Made by a program: the position numbers and the translations under genes. This document shows positions 49,753-60,899 of a DNA stretch of 64,000 nucleotides, one piece after another; the first letter of the stretch is position 1, and each line of letters begins with the position of its first letter. The stretch covers positions 13,082,001 to 13,146,000 of the forward strand of contig OX637296.1 in NCBI GenBank assembly GCA_951799445.1, in the 5' to 3' direction. The notes beneath the pieces are model-generated. The model was not told where the DNA came from, did not search any database, and saw only the letters and a list, made by a program, of their open reading frames with translations. The stretch is from Pseudisothecium myosuroides. Its lineage: Eukaryota; Streptophyta; Bryopsida; Hypnales; Lembophyllaceae.

Positions 49753-51771
49753 TTAACCCCTAAAGAACCGTTGTCCCTTTGGGGGACAAATGGGATTTCG
49801 GGCAGGTACCTACGGGCTGAATTTTTGTCGTGATTTTTTGAAACTTTTTTTGAAGATAGAAAAATTGATAGGCTTTGTGGGAATATAATTTTTTTCACAG
49901 TTGGAGCTTGGGAACAATAGTTATGACCAAATAAGCTCAAAATAAGGGACGGGGGCCAGCCCAGGCAGCAAAATATTTTTGGGAAAATTTGAATTTTTTT
50001 CCTTATCATAGATTATATTTTTGTCTATATGGAAAGCTTTGATTCATTTCATTTGGATTTGTTATGAGAAAGTTATGGACATTCTTGTTTTTTGGGCAGT
50101 TAGAGCATCTTCTTTAAAAAAAATAACTTGTTGGATTCATTTCTGAATGCAATTTTCTAGAATTTTCAATTTTTTTTCATGGTTTAGTTTACTTGCTAGA
50201 ACAATCTCACCATTGGAATTAGTGCATTTTAATTCCATCTAAAATATATGAATATTTTAGATTTTCCTTCTATCTTGTACCTACTTCTAGTTAACAATTT
50301 TTTTTTAAATGATAATTAAGTATTTTTGAATTTTTTTTCCTAGACTCTTAACTCAATTCTACACTATAAAGATTTAAAGCTCAAAACTCTATAGTGCAAA
50401 AATTTTAAGTTAAAAATGTTTAAAGTCAAAAAATCTAGTCTCGCAATGTGCTGAAAAACTTGTTTTTTTCACTTTAAATGCAGATATCTTGCAATTTGTG
50501 TGGTCAAAAATTCTAAAAACATTTCCACACATTCTTGTACTAGTTAGGTGCAAGGACGCTAGTTTGTGAGCCTAAAAGCGCGAACTTGAGAGCAAAGAGC
50601 ATACGTTTTGTGAGCCCAGAGTGTTGACCAAAAAAAATTTGAAATTTTAGAAGTCAACAGAGTAAATAGTGGAGAAATTTTAAAATTTTATTGTTAGGTC
50701 CTATGAACATGGATCTATGATTGTGGACCTATGACCGTAGGAGCTTGTCAGCATGCTTGCCGCACTTGGCTTGGCCCTCTAGGGGGCAACAATTTTAACC
50801 CACTTTGAGCTCTAGAGGGGTTTCTTGGAATGACAAAGTTGCGGAAAAAAAAATTGGGTTTTTTTTTTGGTTTTTTTTTAAAGTCTCAAACCTCAAACCT
50901 TGGGAGGGGTCTCTTGGTACCAAGAGCAATTTCTTGGGGTCACAAAGTCATAGAAAAAATTAAAAAAATTAAAAAAAATCTTTTCTTTTGCAGAGTTCCA
51001 AACTTCTAACCCCGGAAGGGGTCTCTCAATACCGAGAGGGGTTTCTGAGGGTCGCAAAGTTGCAATTTTCTGAAAAAATAGGAAAACTAAAAACTAAATA
51101 AACAAATTGAGAATCTCAAATTCCAAACCTCAAAAGGTCTCTCGGTAACGAGAGGGGTTTCTTAGGGTGATGAAGTTGCAAATTTAAAAAATAAATAATT
51201 TAAAAAATAATAATAATAAATAATAAATAATTTTGAGAGTCAAAATTTCCAAACCCCTCAAGGGGCTTTTGGAGGGTGATAGAATTGCAATAAAAAAAAT
51301 TGAAAAAAAAAATTGATTTTTTTTTAAGTCCCAACCTCCAAGGGTCTTCTTCGTGTTGAGAGGGGTCTTTGATTCTCTAGAAGTGATACAGTCACCACTA
51401 AAAATTAAAAAAATTAAAAATGGATAGGATATATAAATAAGGTGTTTGGAGAACATTTGGAGTGTCTCAACTCTATTTCAAGCCAACTAACATATTTTAT
51501 TAAGTTCACTAGCTGTAAAGATCCTCAATTCTTAAACCACAGTCATAGGTCTACACCCTGAAAATCACAAAAAATTGTGCCAAAAATTGAAGGCTCACAG
51601 GCTCTTGGGCTCACGCTCCAAGCTCACAAAATAGCACTCCTGAGTTAGGTGTAAGATCCTACGATTAGATGTGCAAAAAATCATTTTTCAATTCTTTTAC
51701 TCTTTGCTATAGAAATGGCAGTTTTGAGTGTCTTTTGACAAAAGAAAAGGCCTTGGGCCTTTAGGAGTTAA
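49753..51771 (+). mobile_element. TTAA-flanked element, ~0.95 kb group (copy C), interrupted
   Basis: The ends are TTAA-CCCCTAAAG and CTTTAGGAG-TTAA. The two outer parts (49753 to about 50552 and about 51643 to 51771) are collinear with copies B and D. They are separated by a 1.1-kb insertion at the internal site AGTTAGGTG, which is duplicated. Removing the insertion gives an element of about 0.93 kb. Confidence 0.85.
50553..51642. mobile_element. nested insertion with inverted ends and ~9-11 bp duplication (Mutator-like?)
   Basis: The left end contains AGGACGCTAGTTTGTGAGC; the right end, reverse-complemented, contains AGGAGTGCTATTTTGTGAGC. The target AGTTAGGTG(C/T)A occurs on both sides (50542-50552 and 51643-51653). 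A 9-11 bp duplication is typical of Mutator-like elements, though hAT (8 bp) is not excluded. The interior holds about five degenerate tandem units of ~80-125 bp (50800-51390) built on GAGAGGGGTTTCTT and a CAAAGTTGCA block. No transposase is visible. Confidence 0.75.
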
Positions 51772-52162
51772 GGTAACCCAAGTTCACTATTTTGTGTATA
51801 GTCATTTGTTTTTTTATTATTGTTAGCTTAGTCCAAATGGATGTGACTTGTTGGAATTATATCATCTATTTGACTAGCCGTTCAATTATAGATTTGAATT
51901 TTGAATTGACTCGCAAGTGGTTTGAAATTCAAATATTTATGCAATGATTGAGATTATTCACATAGACCATTTGAAGGGCCTAAAACCTAAACCTACAATT
52001 GAAGGGACATGATGATTTGTAATCCATTACAAGTCATGCAACATGGGTGGGGGGCTTTGGGTTGACGGTTTGGCCAAAAAATTCCCTCTACTACCCCTCC
52101 TTCTCCAAACTTTTTCAAGAGAAATAAACACCAATACAAAAATGATGTTTTCAATAGCATAT
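51772..52162. other. AT-rich intergenic spacer
   Basis: No gene or bounded repeat recognised. Confidence 0.4.
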
Positions 52163-53258
52163 GGGTGAATGCAAGAAACACCTGTACTATTTGTTGCATT
52201 CCGTCACACCTTAGTTTTTGATTTTTGTTTTGGCTATAACTTTTGTGTTTTAGGTCCAAATGACCCAAAATTTATAGGGAAGCTACTTATAACTATTATA
52301 TACTAATCCTGATTTTTGAGGATTTTTCAAAAATAATTTACTATTTTTAAACAACCCCGAAAATTTCTCACAATGGCTAATTTAGGGGGTTTTAGCACCA
52401 TTTAAGCGCAAAAAAAACGAATTTTGAGCTGAAATTTGGAGAGGATGGTCTCTTAGTATACTAATAGATACTATTCAAAGGAATTTTAAAAATACTTATT
52501 TTTATGTGGCATAGAGGTCTACAAAGAGAGCTTCTTTCTACATTTTTTTTCAAAGATATAAAACAATATTTTGGTGATTTTTTTTGTCAAATCTCATCAC
52601 CAAAAAGTCTTCTCAAATAGACAATTTTTATAAATTTAAAAAAAAAAAATCCTATTTTTTACAAATTAAAATGTTAGAAGTGGTATTTTCTTCACCGGAC
52701 TTTTGGACATAGAATTCACATAGAATTCTGGTGAAGAAAATACCACTTCTATCATTTTAATTTGTAAAAAATAGTTTGTTTGTTTTTTTAAATATATAAA
52801 AATTTACTATTTGAGAAGACTTTTTGGTGATGAGATTTGACCAAAAAAATCACCAAAATATCGTTTTATATCTTTGAAAAAAAATGTAGAAAGAAGCTCT
52901 CTTTGTGGACCTCTACACCACATAAAAATATTAAGTATTTTTAAAATTCCTTTGGATAGTAGCTATTAGTCTACTAAGAGACCATCCTCTCCAAATTTCA
53001 GCTCAAAATTCGTTTTTTTGGGTTCCAATTAGTGCTAAAACCCCCTAAATTAGCCATTGTGAGAAATTTTCGGGGTTGTTTAAAAATAGTAAATTATTTT
53101 TGAAAAATACTCAAAAATTAGGTAAGGTATATAATAGTTATGAATAGCTTCCCTGTAAATTTCGAGTCATTTAGAGCTAAAATACAAAATTTATGACCAA
53201 AAATAAAATAAAATACTAAGGTGTGACATATCGCATTAAGTGTTTCTTGCAATCACCC
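52163..53258. mobile_element. 1.1-kb foldback (palindromic) element of the GGGTGATTG family
   Basis: Left terminus GGGTGAATGCAAGAAACACC and right terminus GTGTTTCTTGCAATCACCC frame an element whose left half is the imperfect reverse complement of its right half over essentially its whole length. The arms meet at about 52681-52758, where GAAGTGGTATTTTCTTCACC faces GGTGAAGAAAATACCACTTC across a ~33-base loop that itself contains a CATAGAATTC duplication. The right arm matches the right halves of the elements at 47965 and 48807, so this copy looks like an inverted duplication of that half. Confidence 0.85.
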
Positions 53259-53702
53259 ATTTAAAAAAATGAGTGTAGACAATGACCTGTTTCTAATCAT
53301 TGTCATTGTGACAAAGTCTTACTATTGTCATTGACTACATATATTGCTAGTAGTGGCATTTTTTAAATTAGGAATATATATAACAAAAACCTATCATAAA
53401 TAAAGTTGGATGAATTTTTTGGATTCTTGGAAATTTTTTGTTGTTCCATTAATTTGGATTTGAACACCCCTAAGAAGTTAATAAGTGGCATATTTACCAT
53501 TGAAGGTGACACAAATGGCCTAATTGAAAGCAAGTGGAAGGTACTAATTGTTTTCCTTATCTATTATTGTTTCCAAATTGTCATGGCATATGAACTGTCC
53601 ATAAACTTAATAAGCTCAAAACTGAAGTTTTTTTCTCAAACTCAACTACATAACAACATAAGAAAAGAAGGCCCCTACTAGCTTATAAAAAAATTAGGTA
53701 GT

Positions 53703-54618
53703 TTAACTCCTAAACGACCGTTGTCCCTTAGGGGGACAAATGCGTTTTCGAGCAGGTACCTACGGGTAGAAATTTTCTTGTGATTTTTTGAAACTTTTTT
53801 TGGAGATAGAAAAATTGATAAGCTTTGTGGGAATATAATTTTTTTCACAATCGGTGCCCGGAAAAAAAAGTTATGACCAAATAAGCTCAAAACAGGGGAT
53901 GGGGGGCAGCCCGGGCAGCAAAAAGAAAATGGACAAAAATTTGAATTTTTTTTTTTTTCTTATAGATTATATTTTTGTCTATCTGGAAAGCTTTGATTCA
54001 TTTCATTTGGATTTGTTATGGAAAAGTTATGGACATTCTTGATTTTCGGGCAGTTAGAGCATCTTCTTGAAAAAAATAACTTGTAGGATTCATTTCTGAA
54101 TGCAATTTTTTCGATTATTCAATTTTTTTTACATGGTCTGATTTACTTGCTAAAATAATCTCACCATTGGAATTAGTGCATTTTAATTCCATCTAAAATA
54201 TATGAATATTTTAGATTTTCCTTCTATCTTGTACCTACTTCTATTTAACAATTTTTTTAAGAATGATAATTAAGTTTATTTTGAATTTTTCTTTTTTCCT
54301 AGACTCTCAACTCAATTCTCAACTATAAAGATTTAAAGCTCAAAACTCTGTAGTGCAAAAGTTTTAAGTTAAAAATGTTCAAAGTCAAAAAATCTAGTGC
54401 TGAAAAACTTATTTTTTCCACTTTAAACGCAGATATCTTGCAATCTCTGCGGTCAAAAATTCTGAAATTTTTTCCACACACTCTCGTACTAGTTAGGTGT
54501 AAGATCCTATGGTTAGATGTGAAAAAAAACAATTTTCAATTTTTTTACTCTTTGCTACAGATATGACAGTTTTGAATGTTTTTTGGCAAAAAATAGGCCT
54601 TGGTCCTTTAGGGGTTAA
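53703..54618 (+). mobile_element. TTAA-flanked element, ~0.92 kb group (copy D)
   Basis: The ends are TTAA-CTCCTAAACGACCGTTG and CCTTTAGGGG-TTAA. The copy is collinear with B and the outer parts of C and carries the blocks GGACAAATGCG, GTTATGGACATTCTTG and CTCACCATTGGAATTAG. No transposase frame is present. Confidence 0.87.
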
Positions 54619-55033
54619 GTCTTTTTCTTAATTCTTTTTTATTTATGAAATTTTTTAATTGATTTTTTGCAAGAGTTCCTTTGTGGGAATTCAATATCCA
54701 ATAGGAATTAATATTCAATAGAATATAGAATAATTTCCTATCCAATATAAGATAGACAATATTATTTGACCTCAAAAATTGATTTTGCTATTAGAAAAGT
54801 GGGCCTTAATAAACAACTTCAATTGATTAGTATCGTAAGTGAAGGGCAAGGTCAGCACTTCTCTGCCAAATATTTATTTTTTTCCGAAAAATAAGGTTCG
54901 GCAGATGCTAAAAATAGAATTTTTTTGCCAATATTCTTTTTTTTTTCAAAAAAAAAATTCTTATAATTCCGGCATCTATTTTTAGAATTATTTTTTTGCC
55001 AACCCTGCTCTACAACTATGGTATGCCATAATA
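54619..55033. other. AT-rich intergenic spacer
   Basis: No gene seen. It includes a short imperfect inverted repeat (54930-54990) of poly-T/poly-A flanked by CGGCA-type sequence. Confidence 0.4.
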
Positions 55034-55962
55034 TTAATCCCTAAAGGTCATAGACTATGTTTTCACCAAAATTGTTCCAAAACTGCCATTTCTAATACAA
55101 GTATCAAATTTTAGGAAAAAAAACATTTTTAGAAAAATGTAATGTAGGATCTTGTAGTACACTAGTTTGAAAATTTGTGGAAAAAATTTCAGAAATTTTC
55201 ATCGTGTGGATTGCAAGATAATAGCGTTTGAATTGACAAATATCCTATTTTTGTCCCTGCAAAAAGCTGGGCAGCTGCACTTCACAAGGTCATATTTGTA
55301 TGAAAAAATGACGGGTTATTCTTTGGATTCATTTTTCAAGGCAAGTTGGCTACATACTTGAAATTTTTTGCATTATTTGCAATCCTATAATATATAGGAA
55401 AAAATAGTAAGTAGAAAGAGGTAGATAATGATTTAAAACACTAATTTGTTAAGAATTTAAATATAGAATTGAAAATGTCAATCCCAACGGTTGTAGTGTT
55501 CTATAAACAATCTATAATCAATATTTTTATTTTTTTTCAAAAATATTGAAAATTGAGTTAAATAAAGGACTTCAAAGTTTATTTTTGATTAGAGCTTCCA
55601 TAACTACCCTCAATCTAAGACTCCTCATAACTTTTGACTCATTGATTGAAATGGAATGATTCAAATCTCTACGCATATATAAATCTAAAGAACCAATTTC
55701 AAATTTTTATTTTTTAAAAAAGTGATTTTTAAAGAATTTTTTTGAGCTGCCCGGGTTGCCCGCCGACCAATGAAAATGACATGTCATGTAATAACTTTTT
55801 ACCCATCTAGTCAAAAGTTATGAAAATTGATGGGCCTTAAAGCTACTCCTTGGGCACATCTTGTGTGAAAATTTCAAAGAAAAAAAATAAAATTCCATTT
55901 GGAGTGAGCTGTCCAAAATTGCTATGTTGTCAAAAAACGGTGTTTGGTCCTTTAGGGATTAA
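55034..55962 (-). mobile_element. TTAA-flanked element, ~0.93 kb group, diverged (copy E)
   Basis: The ends are TTAA-TCCCTAAAGG and CCTTTAGGGA-TTAA. Orientation is as in copy A. Recognisable shared blocks are AAACTGCCATTTCTA, GTGGAAAAAATTTCAGAA, GATTGCAAGATA and a GAGCTGCCCGGG segment. Sequence identity to A-D is clearly lower, so it is an older copy or a separate subfamily. Confidence 0.8.
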
Positions 55963-57011
55963 TTTTGATCTCAATAAAGCACTAGAGATTGAATTTTATA
56001 TATAAACTTATAGAAAAAGATGCCCTCTAAATTTTTTGTAATATCCTAATTTATAATCAATTTTAGGAGAAATTTTGAATCTTTGGTTTGAAATTTATTG
56101 ATAAAAATTGATGAGTGCAACGATAGATCCCACTTGGATTTGAATTTATTTACTAAGTTATCGTTTTAAATTGCATTTAAGAACACATATGGTATATCAC
56201 TATTTGATACAAATACGCAAGATCTATACTCATAAATGTGTGTTGAAATTGTGTTAATCAACTTTGTAAAGAGATTTAAAAAATCCAAGAGGAATAAAAC
56301 AATGATTTCAATGTTCTTGATACTACACCCTTGTTAGAAGGTGTTTTTTTTTGCTTTAAGCTCTAAAGTTCTTATACTTTCTTTAGAACATTCACACCAA
56401 CACTCAGCAAAAATTTTGATGACAAGTGCTTTGGGCCCTTCAAAATAATCTCATGGCACTCAATCCAAGCAAGTCAAGCAATAGCCCTTGAAATCACTAT
56501 TCATCTCAAGTTTAGTGAACTTCATCCTATAGTTCACTTAGTGATTGATCAATTGAATTCATGAGGCTTATTTGGTGAGCATGGAAACAAGAATTTTTAA
56601 GGCTCTCCAAAATTAGATGTTTACTTTTAGTATGTAGATGCTCTTAGGTCTTTGAGAAGGGCATCTTAGAAAAGTTCTTTGTACAATACAAGTACCCTTT
56701 ACTTTTCCCTCCCTAAGGTCTTTAGAGCTCATGCGCTATTGTAGCTTCAGGGAACTAAAGTATGCATCCTCATTATGGATTCTCAACCCAATGGCTCTCG
56801 TCAAACATTTCAGTGTAGATAGGGACACAAGTGGGTTGAGGATGCATAATGGGCATGCATACCTTACATAAATTGTTAGTTTGATGGCAAAATCTCCTAT
56901 ACAGCAGAAGTTGGGGCTGAGTTATAGTTAAGGTAGGAGGCTGTAAAATGGTGCGGGCATTATGAATGGACCCTATAAATGGCTATGAAATGGATACGAG
57001 TTTGTTCTGAA
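55963..57011. other. intergenic DNA
   Basis: No gene recognised. A partial block AGGTAGGAGGCTGTAAAATGG near 56930 resembles the outer edge of the repeat that follows. Confidence 0.35.
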
Positions 57012-57342
57012 GTTGACTAGTATAGTCATTGAATGAATCGAGGAAAAGAGCATTATTAATTGCAAGAGCCAATGATTCTCTTTGCTTTCTCCATTTTTAT
57101 TTAGAATTGCAAGTGAACCGTTTATGAAAGACCTAGGGTCACAAATAGGGACCTATGACCCAACTCGTTTGAAAATTCATAAGTAATTCAAAAATGCTCA
57201 GAAAAATATGAAACCACTTGGGTTAGATTCCTCATCAATTTCTCTTTGACTGAAAAATGAGATAAAAATGTTCCAGTTCAAGGAAATACATGAAAAAGGC
57301 GGACCAGCCCTTAGATGCTCCATTTCTGAGCCTCCTACCTTA
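57012..57342 (-). repeat. dispersed repeat, inverted partner of 31818-32145
   Basis: On the complementary strand this segment aligns to 31818-32145, sharing the landmarks TTACTTATGAATTTTCAAA, ACCCTAGGTCTT, ATTGGCTCTTGCAAT and CATTCAATGACTATA. It carries no coding features. The two copies lie 25 kb apart in opposite orientation. Confidence 0.75.
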
Positions 57343-57841
57343 GACCCGTTTGCCCCACCATACCAATCAATGGCAGCTGAATAATTTGAAGTATCTCCAC
57401 CTCTGGGCCCTGGCTTCTCTCACCAAGCAAGTGAGCAAATTTTACTGCTCAATGTTTCAAGTCTCGTCATGAAAGCTAGTCACCGTTGTTGATTTTGCAA
57501 CTATATCACCCCCTGGAGATGCAATGGAATGTGGCTTTGCTTTGGAGTATGTGCAAAAATGGGCTTACAGAAAGTCTGAGCTAAGGAAAAGTAGGAATCA
57601 CAGAACAATGTAAACCATTTAGCCAGCCAGATTGAAGTGGGAGCATTTTCTTACATAAGGAAGGTAATCAAATTGCTTCCACATCATGTATTACATAGAT
57701 TGGTCCAGGCATGCATACATAAGTTGCAGAATAGTATTGAAAAGGGGTATGAAAAAAGATTTAAGAAGGGCTTAGCCATCACTTTTGTGACAATTACAAA
57801 TGACATATTAATGTGCTGTGACAACAGCACAGGGCATACTA

Positions 57842-59614
57842 CTAGTGTAGCATTACAGGGCTCTGGTATTTATGCCTCGAAGTTGTGGGCAATTTCCATA
57901 CTGCAATCCCTGTTGCGGCTAATCCAAAGAGAGCAGACAGACCAAATGCTGGCTCGTTCCCTCCTCCAAACAAGGCATCCAACGGCCCAGCTCCGAGTGT
58001 GACTATTGTTTGCGGAATGACGATGGCAAGGTTCAGGATACCAATGGCCAGCCCTAGCCCTCCTCCTGAGTCTGCTGTCAGGTCCGCAGTCAAAGAGTAG
58101 GGTACAGTGAGAGTGAATGCGAATGGAAAACCAAGCACAGCAAACAACACAACTGCAGCTAATCTGCTTCCTTTGGCTCCTACACTTCTTGCGATTACTC
58201 CCGTGCATACCATGGCTACAAACAGAATGGCATTTGCGAGTGCCCAGACATTCTTGGACCCGAGACTCTGGCTCAAGAAATTGATAATTAGGGAGCTGAT
58301 TCCTGAGACTACGGAGTTCAGGAGGAGGCCAAAAGCTCCCATCTCCACGCCACGTTGATATGCAGCCACTTGAGTAACGTTGCCAGTCGGGTCCCCTTCA
58401 TAGACTTCACGTCCCATCCAGTCCGTATTGAATAAGAAGAAGGGAAACCATGAAAACCAGGAAAGTGCCATGACTACAAGCACATATGTCATGGACTTGG
58501 GAAGCTTACGCACACCTAGCAGCAGGTTCACAAATGGAGAGCATAAACCAGCATTTTCCTCGGATGAAGATCGTCCCTCAACGACGTGGTGGTGACGGCC
58601 AGGTAGCTCCAATTCATCCACTGGCCCATTCTTATTTCGTTGTAAATGAACCGGAATCATCGTCAGTCCAACATTATTCGGATTCTCTATCAGCAACGGA
58701 GCTTCATCGTTTGGTTTGCTGTAAACCCCCTCGTCTTTTACTGCTACCACCAGGGGAGCTTCACTCCCCACAACCATACTGATGGTGACACAAACGGCAA
58801 GCAATAAAATAGCTAGAAGGAACGCTGCCTTTAGGTTGGCACAAGGCGCGCAGCATGCTTTGCTGATGAGTGAAGGAAAGACTTCGTACCAGTGCCCAAA
58901 CGATCCTGCGGAGTAACCCAGAACACCTCCAAGAGCACCCCACATGCAATAAATGGCGTTCGCTGCAACTCTTTGGTCAGGCCCTGAAAGATCAACCAAT
59001 AATGCGCGAAGTGGAGGATCCACCATGTTGCTCGCAATGTCCAGCAGCCAAAACCCTGCGATCACCACTCCTGCAGCTCGAGGGCGCTTGCCTTGGAAAA
59101 CTTGGCAATCCTCATGTGAGTCCCCGAGAATAGAACCGATGTCTGCACCAAAGCCAATCACAGTCACAGACAGCATAATCAGAAGGACTCCCCTGCCGAT
59201 GAAAGGCCTTCGCCTTCCCCACTTGGAGGTGCATTGATCACTCCACATGCCAACGATGGGTTGCACCACCAGCCCTGCAATGGGCCCGCACAGCCAAACG
59301 AACGAGGAAAACTCATGCTCCACACCTAGCGTTTGAATGTAGGGTGTGAGGAGAGAGAGCTGCAGCGCCCAACCAAAAGAAGTTCCTGCGTTTACTGTAG
59401 ACAATAGCGCAAGCTTCAAGAATCCGATGTTTTTGGCTTCCCCTTTAGGGCTTAGGGTCTCGTCCCAGCACTTCCTCCCATCTTCGGATAACGGCGAGTT
59501 TTTCTGAACAAATTCAGGTATACTCTGCCTCTCATCATGCAGCGGCACATCTTCTGCTTCGATGTCTTTAGAGGCTGTCGAGGTCGCTAACTCGTACAAC
59601 CCCCGGTAGCTCAT
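57842..59614 (-). CDS. SUT: sucrose/H+ symporter (SUT/SUC family), single exon
   Basis: Membrane transporter of the glycoside-pentoside-hexuronide/MFS group that couples sucrose uptake to protons at the plasma membrane or tonoplast. The 590-residue frame starts at ATG 59614 after an in-frame upstream stop and ends in TAG at 57842. Twelve membrane segments lie at about 65-88, 105-124, 142-160, 182-197, 218-238, 262-284, 375-396, 424-446, 455-476, 484-505, 520-541 and 557-575. Family motifs are LLTPYIQTLGVEH (1-2 loop; His100), KWGRRRPFIGRG (131-142), FWLLDIASN with Arg203 in PLRALLVDLS, LGYSAGSFG, the charged motif NTDWMGREV (396-404), TVPYSLTADLTADSGGGLGLAIGILNLAIV and ALFGGGNEPAF. LSGPDQR and LGYSAGS favour the SUT4-like type. 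Departures: DPP where QGP is usual before Arg203, and Asn396 in place of the usual Asp. A ~85-residue central loop is present. Angiosperm genes of this type have introns; none is seen here. Confidence 0.95.
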   Translation of the reverse strand: MSYRGLYELATSTASKDIEAEDVPLHDERQSIPEFVQKNSPLSEDGRKCWDETLSPKGEAKNIGFLKLALLSTVNAGTSFGWALQLSLLTPYIQTLGVEHEFSSFVWLCGPIAGLVVQPIVGMWSDQCTSKWGRRRPFIGRGVLLIMLSVTVIGFGADIGSILGDSHEDCQVFQGKRPRAAGVVIAGFWLLDIASNMVDPPLRALLVDLSGPDQRVAANAIYCMWGALGGVLGYSAGSFGHWYEVFPSLISKACCAPCANLKAAFLLAILLLAVCVTISMVVGSEAPLVVAVKDEGVYSKPNDEAPLLIENPNNVGLTMIPVHLQRNKNGPVDELELPGRHHHVVEGRSSSEENAGLCSPFVNLLLGVRKLPKSMTYVLVVMALSWFSWFPFFLFNTDWMGREVYEGDPTGNVTQVAAYQRGVEMGAFGLLLNSVVSGISSLIINFLSQSLGSKNVWALANAILFVAMVCTGVIARSVGAKGSRLAAVVLFAVLGFPFAFTLTVPYSLTADLTADSGGGLGLAIGILNLAIVIPQTIVTLGAGPLDALFGGGNEPAFGLSALFGLAATGIAVWKLPTTSRHKYQSPVMLH

Positions 59615-59671
59615 GGACCATGACTGCACCTCAACACAGCAGCTTGGGAAGTTCAAAAGTCTCGAAACCAA

Positions 59672-60612
59672 AACGACCTATCATTTTGACAAGTGAATCA
59701 CAATGTTGTCGGATGCAAGGTCGACGTCATCACAGGAGTGGCATTTGAACGAAATAGGAGATTCTCATGATGTTTGCTCCTTTAACGCCACTCGAGGAAT
59801 CAGAAATGGACGGATGCAGCCACTTGCACATGTTGATACGGAAATTCTAAAGCTTCCACGAGAAGTTCAGTAGAAATTATTCTCGTATGACACAGAAGGT
59901 CCTCCACTGCACAACAGTTCAGCACACATTTGATGAAGAAGAATGTGACGATTAGTGCGACCCGTTTCCAATTAGTTCACTCAATTCGTCCTGGACCTTC
60001 AAGCATCTGGAAGTTTGCAAATGAATGCCATCGTGACCTAGTACACAAGTAGGTTCAAATCGTTTAAATCTTGCTAATTTGTTAGCGAGTACTTTTCGAT
60101 GACTCCGATTGTAATTTTTCACATCTAAGGTACAGGACACTGAACGGCAAATCATCTAACTATACACTTGGTTGGTCTTCAATTAACAAGTGGTGTAAGG
60201 AAGACTTGGCCAAATGCCAATGACCACTGATATTTGGATGGAATGGGTTGGCTACTGTCACCAGTAGTGGTCCCACTTTAAAAATTACACAAGAAGTTCA
60301 AATCCAATGATTAAAATTCGTTCTCAAATGATTTGGCTCTTGTACCCAAACTGATCTCTCCACAGCTCTATACTGATCTCCCAATGAAAGCACACTCTTA
60401 CATATTCATTTGGCAAAAAATCTTGTAAGCTGGTGCAAGCTGTATCCTCAACCTTGTCCAAGAGCATGTACGCACCAGGAAGTAGATGGATCGAGCTACA
60501 CACAATCAGTCAATCGAGCTGAACACAAGATTAACCCTAGTGTCCCTGCCAATGGTTCCTGCACACCCATTTCGGAAATATTAGACGAAGCGCATTAAGA
60601 CATTTCAGGACA
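59672..60612. other. 5' flank of the sucrose transporter gene
   Basis: This region probably holds the promoter and leader of the minus-strand transporter gene. No TATA box or other site can be assigned with confidence, and no gene is recognised. Confidence 0.4.
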
Positions 60613-60899
60613 TTGCTATTTGGTTGAGTAAGTAAAACTGCGTGTAGAACTATGACCTCGCATCCGACAACAGACACTACTCTAATTTCCGAAATGGAGA
60701 AGCTCAATTTGTCATTCGGAGGAAAAGAAAAAGGAGCATTGTAGCAAACATTGCTTTGGTGTCGCAGCAGAGATCCCGCACACAAATTTGCCGACAAACT
60801 CCTCAGCATTGCAAACCATCAATCTCGTTAACCCTAATACTCTGCAGTCTCCCGTCTCATAGTTCTACACGCAGCTTTACTTGCTCAACCAAATAGCAA
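60613..60899. repeat. hairpin-forming inverted repeat, ~43-bp arms
   Basis: Arm 60613-60655 (beginning TTGCTATTTGGTTGAGTAAG) is the reverse complement of 60857-60899 with only two or three mismatches, separated by ~200 bp. This could be a miniature foldback element or a hairpin RNA source. No target duplication is clear. Confidence 0.75.

Noticed and set aside
57637..58358. Plus-strand frames overlapping the sucrose transporter
   Set aside because: They lie antisense to strongly conserved transporter sequence and have no domains of their own.
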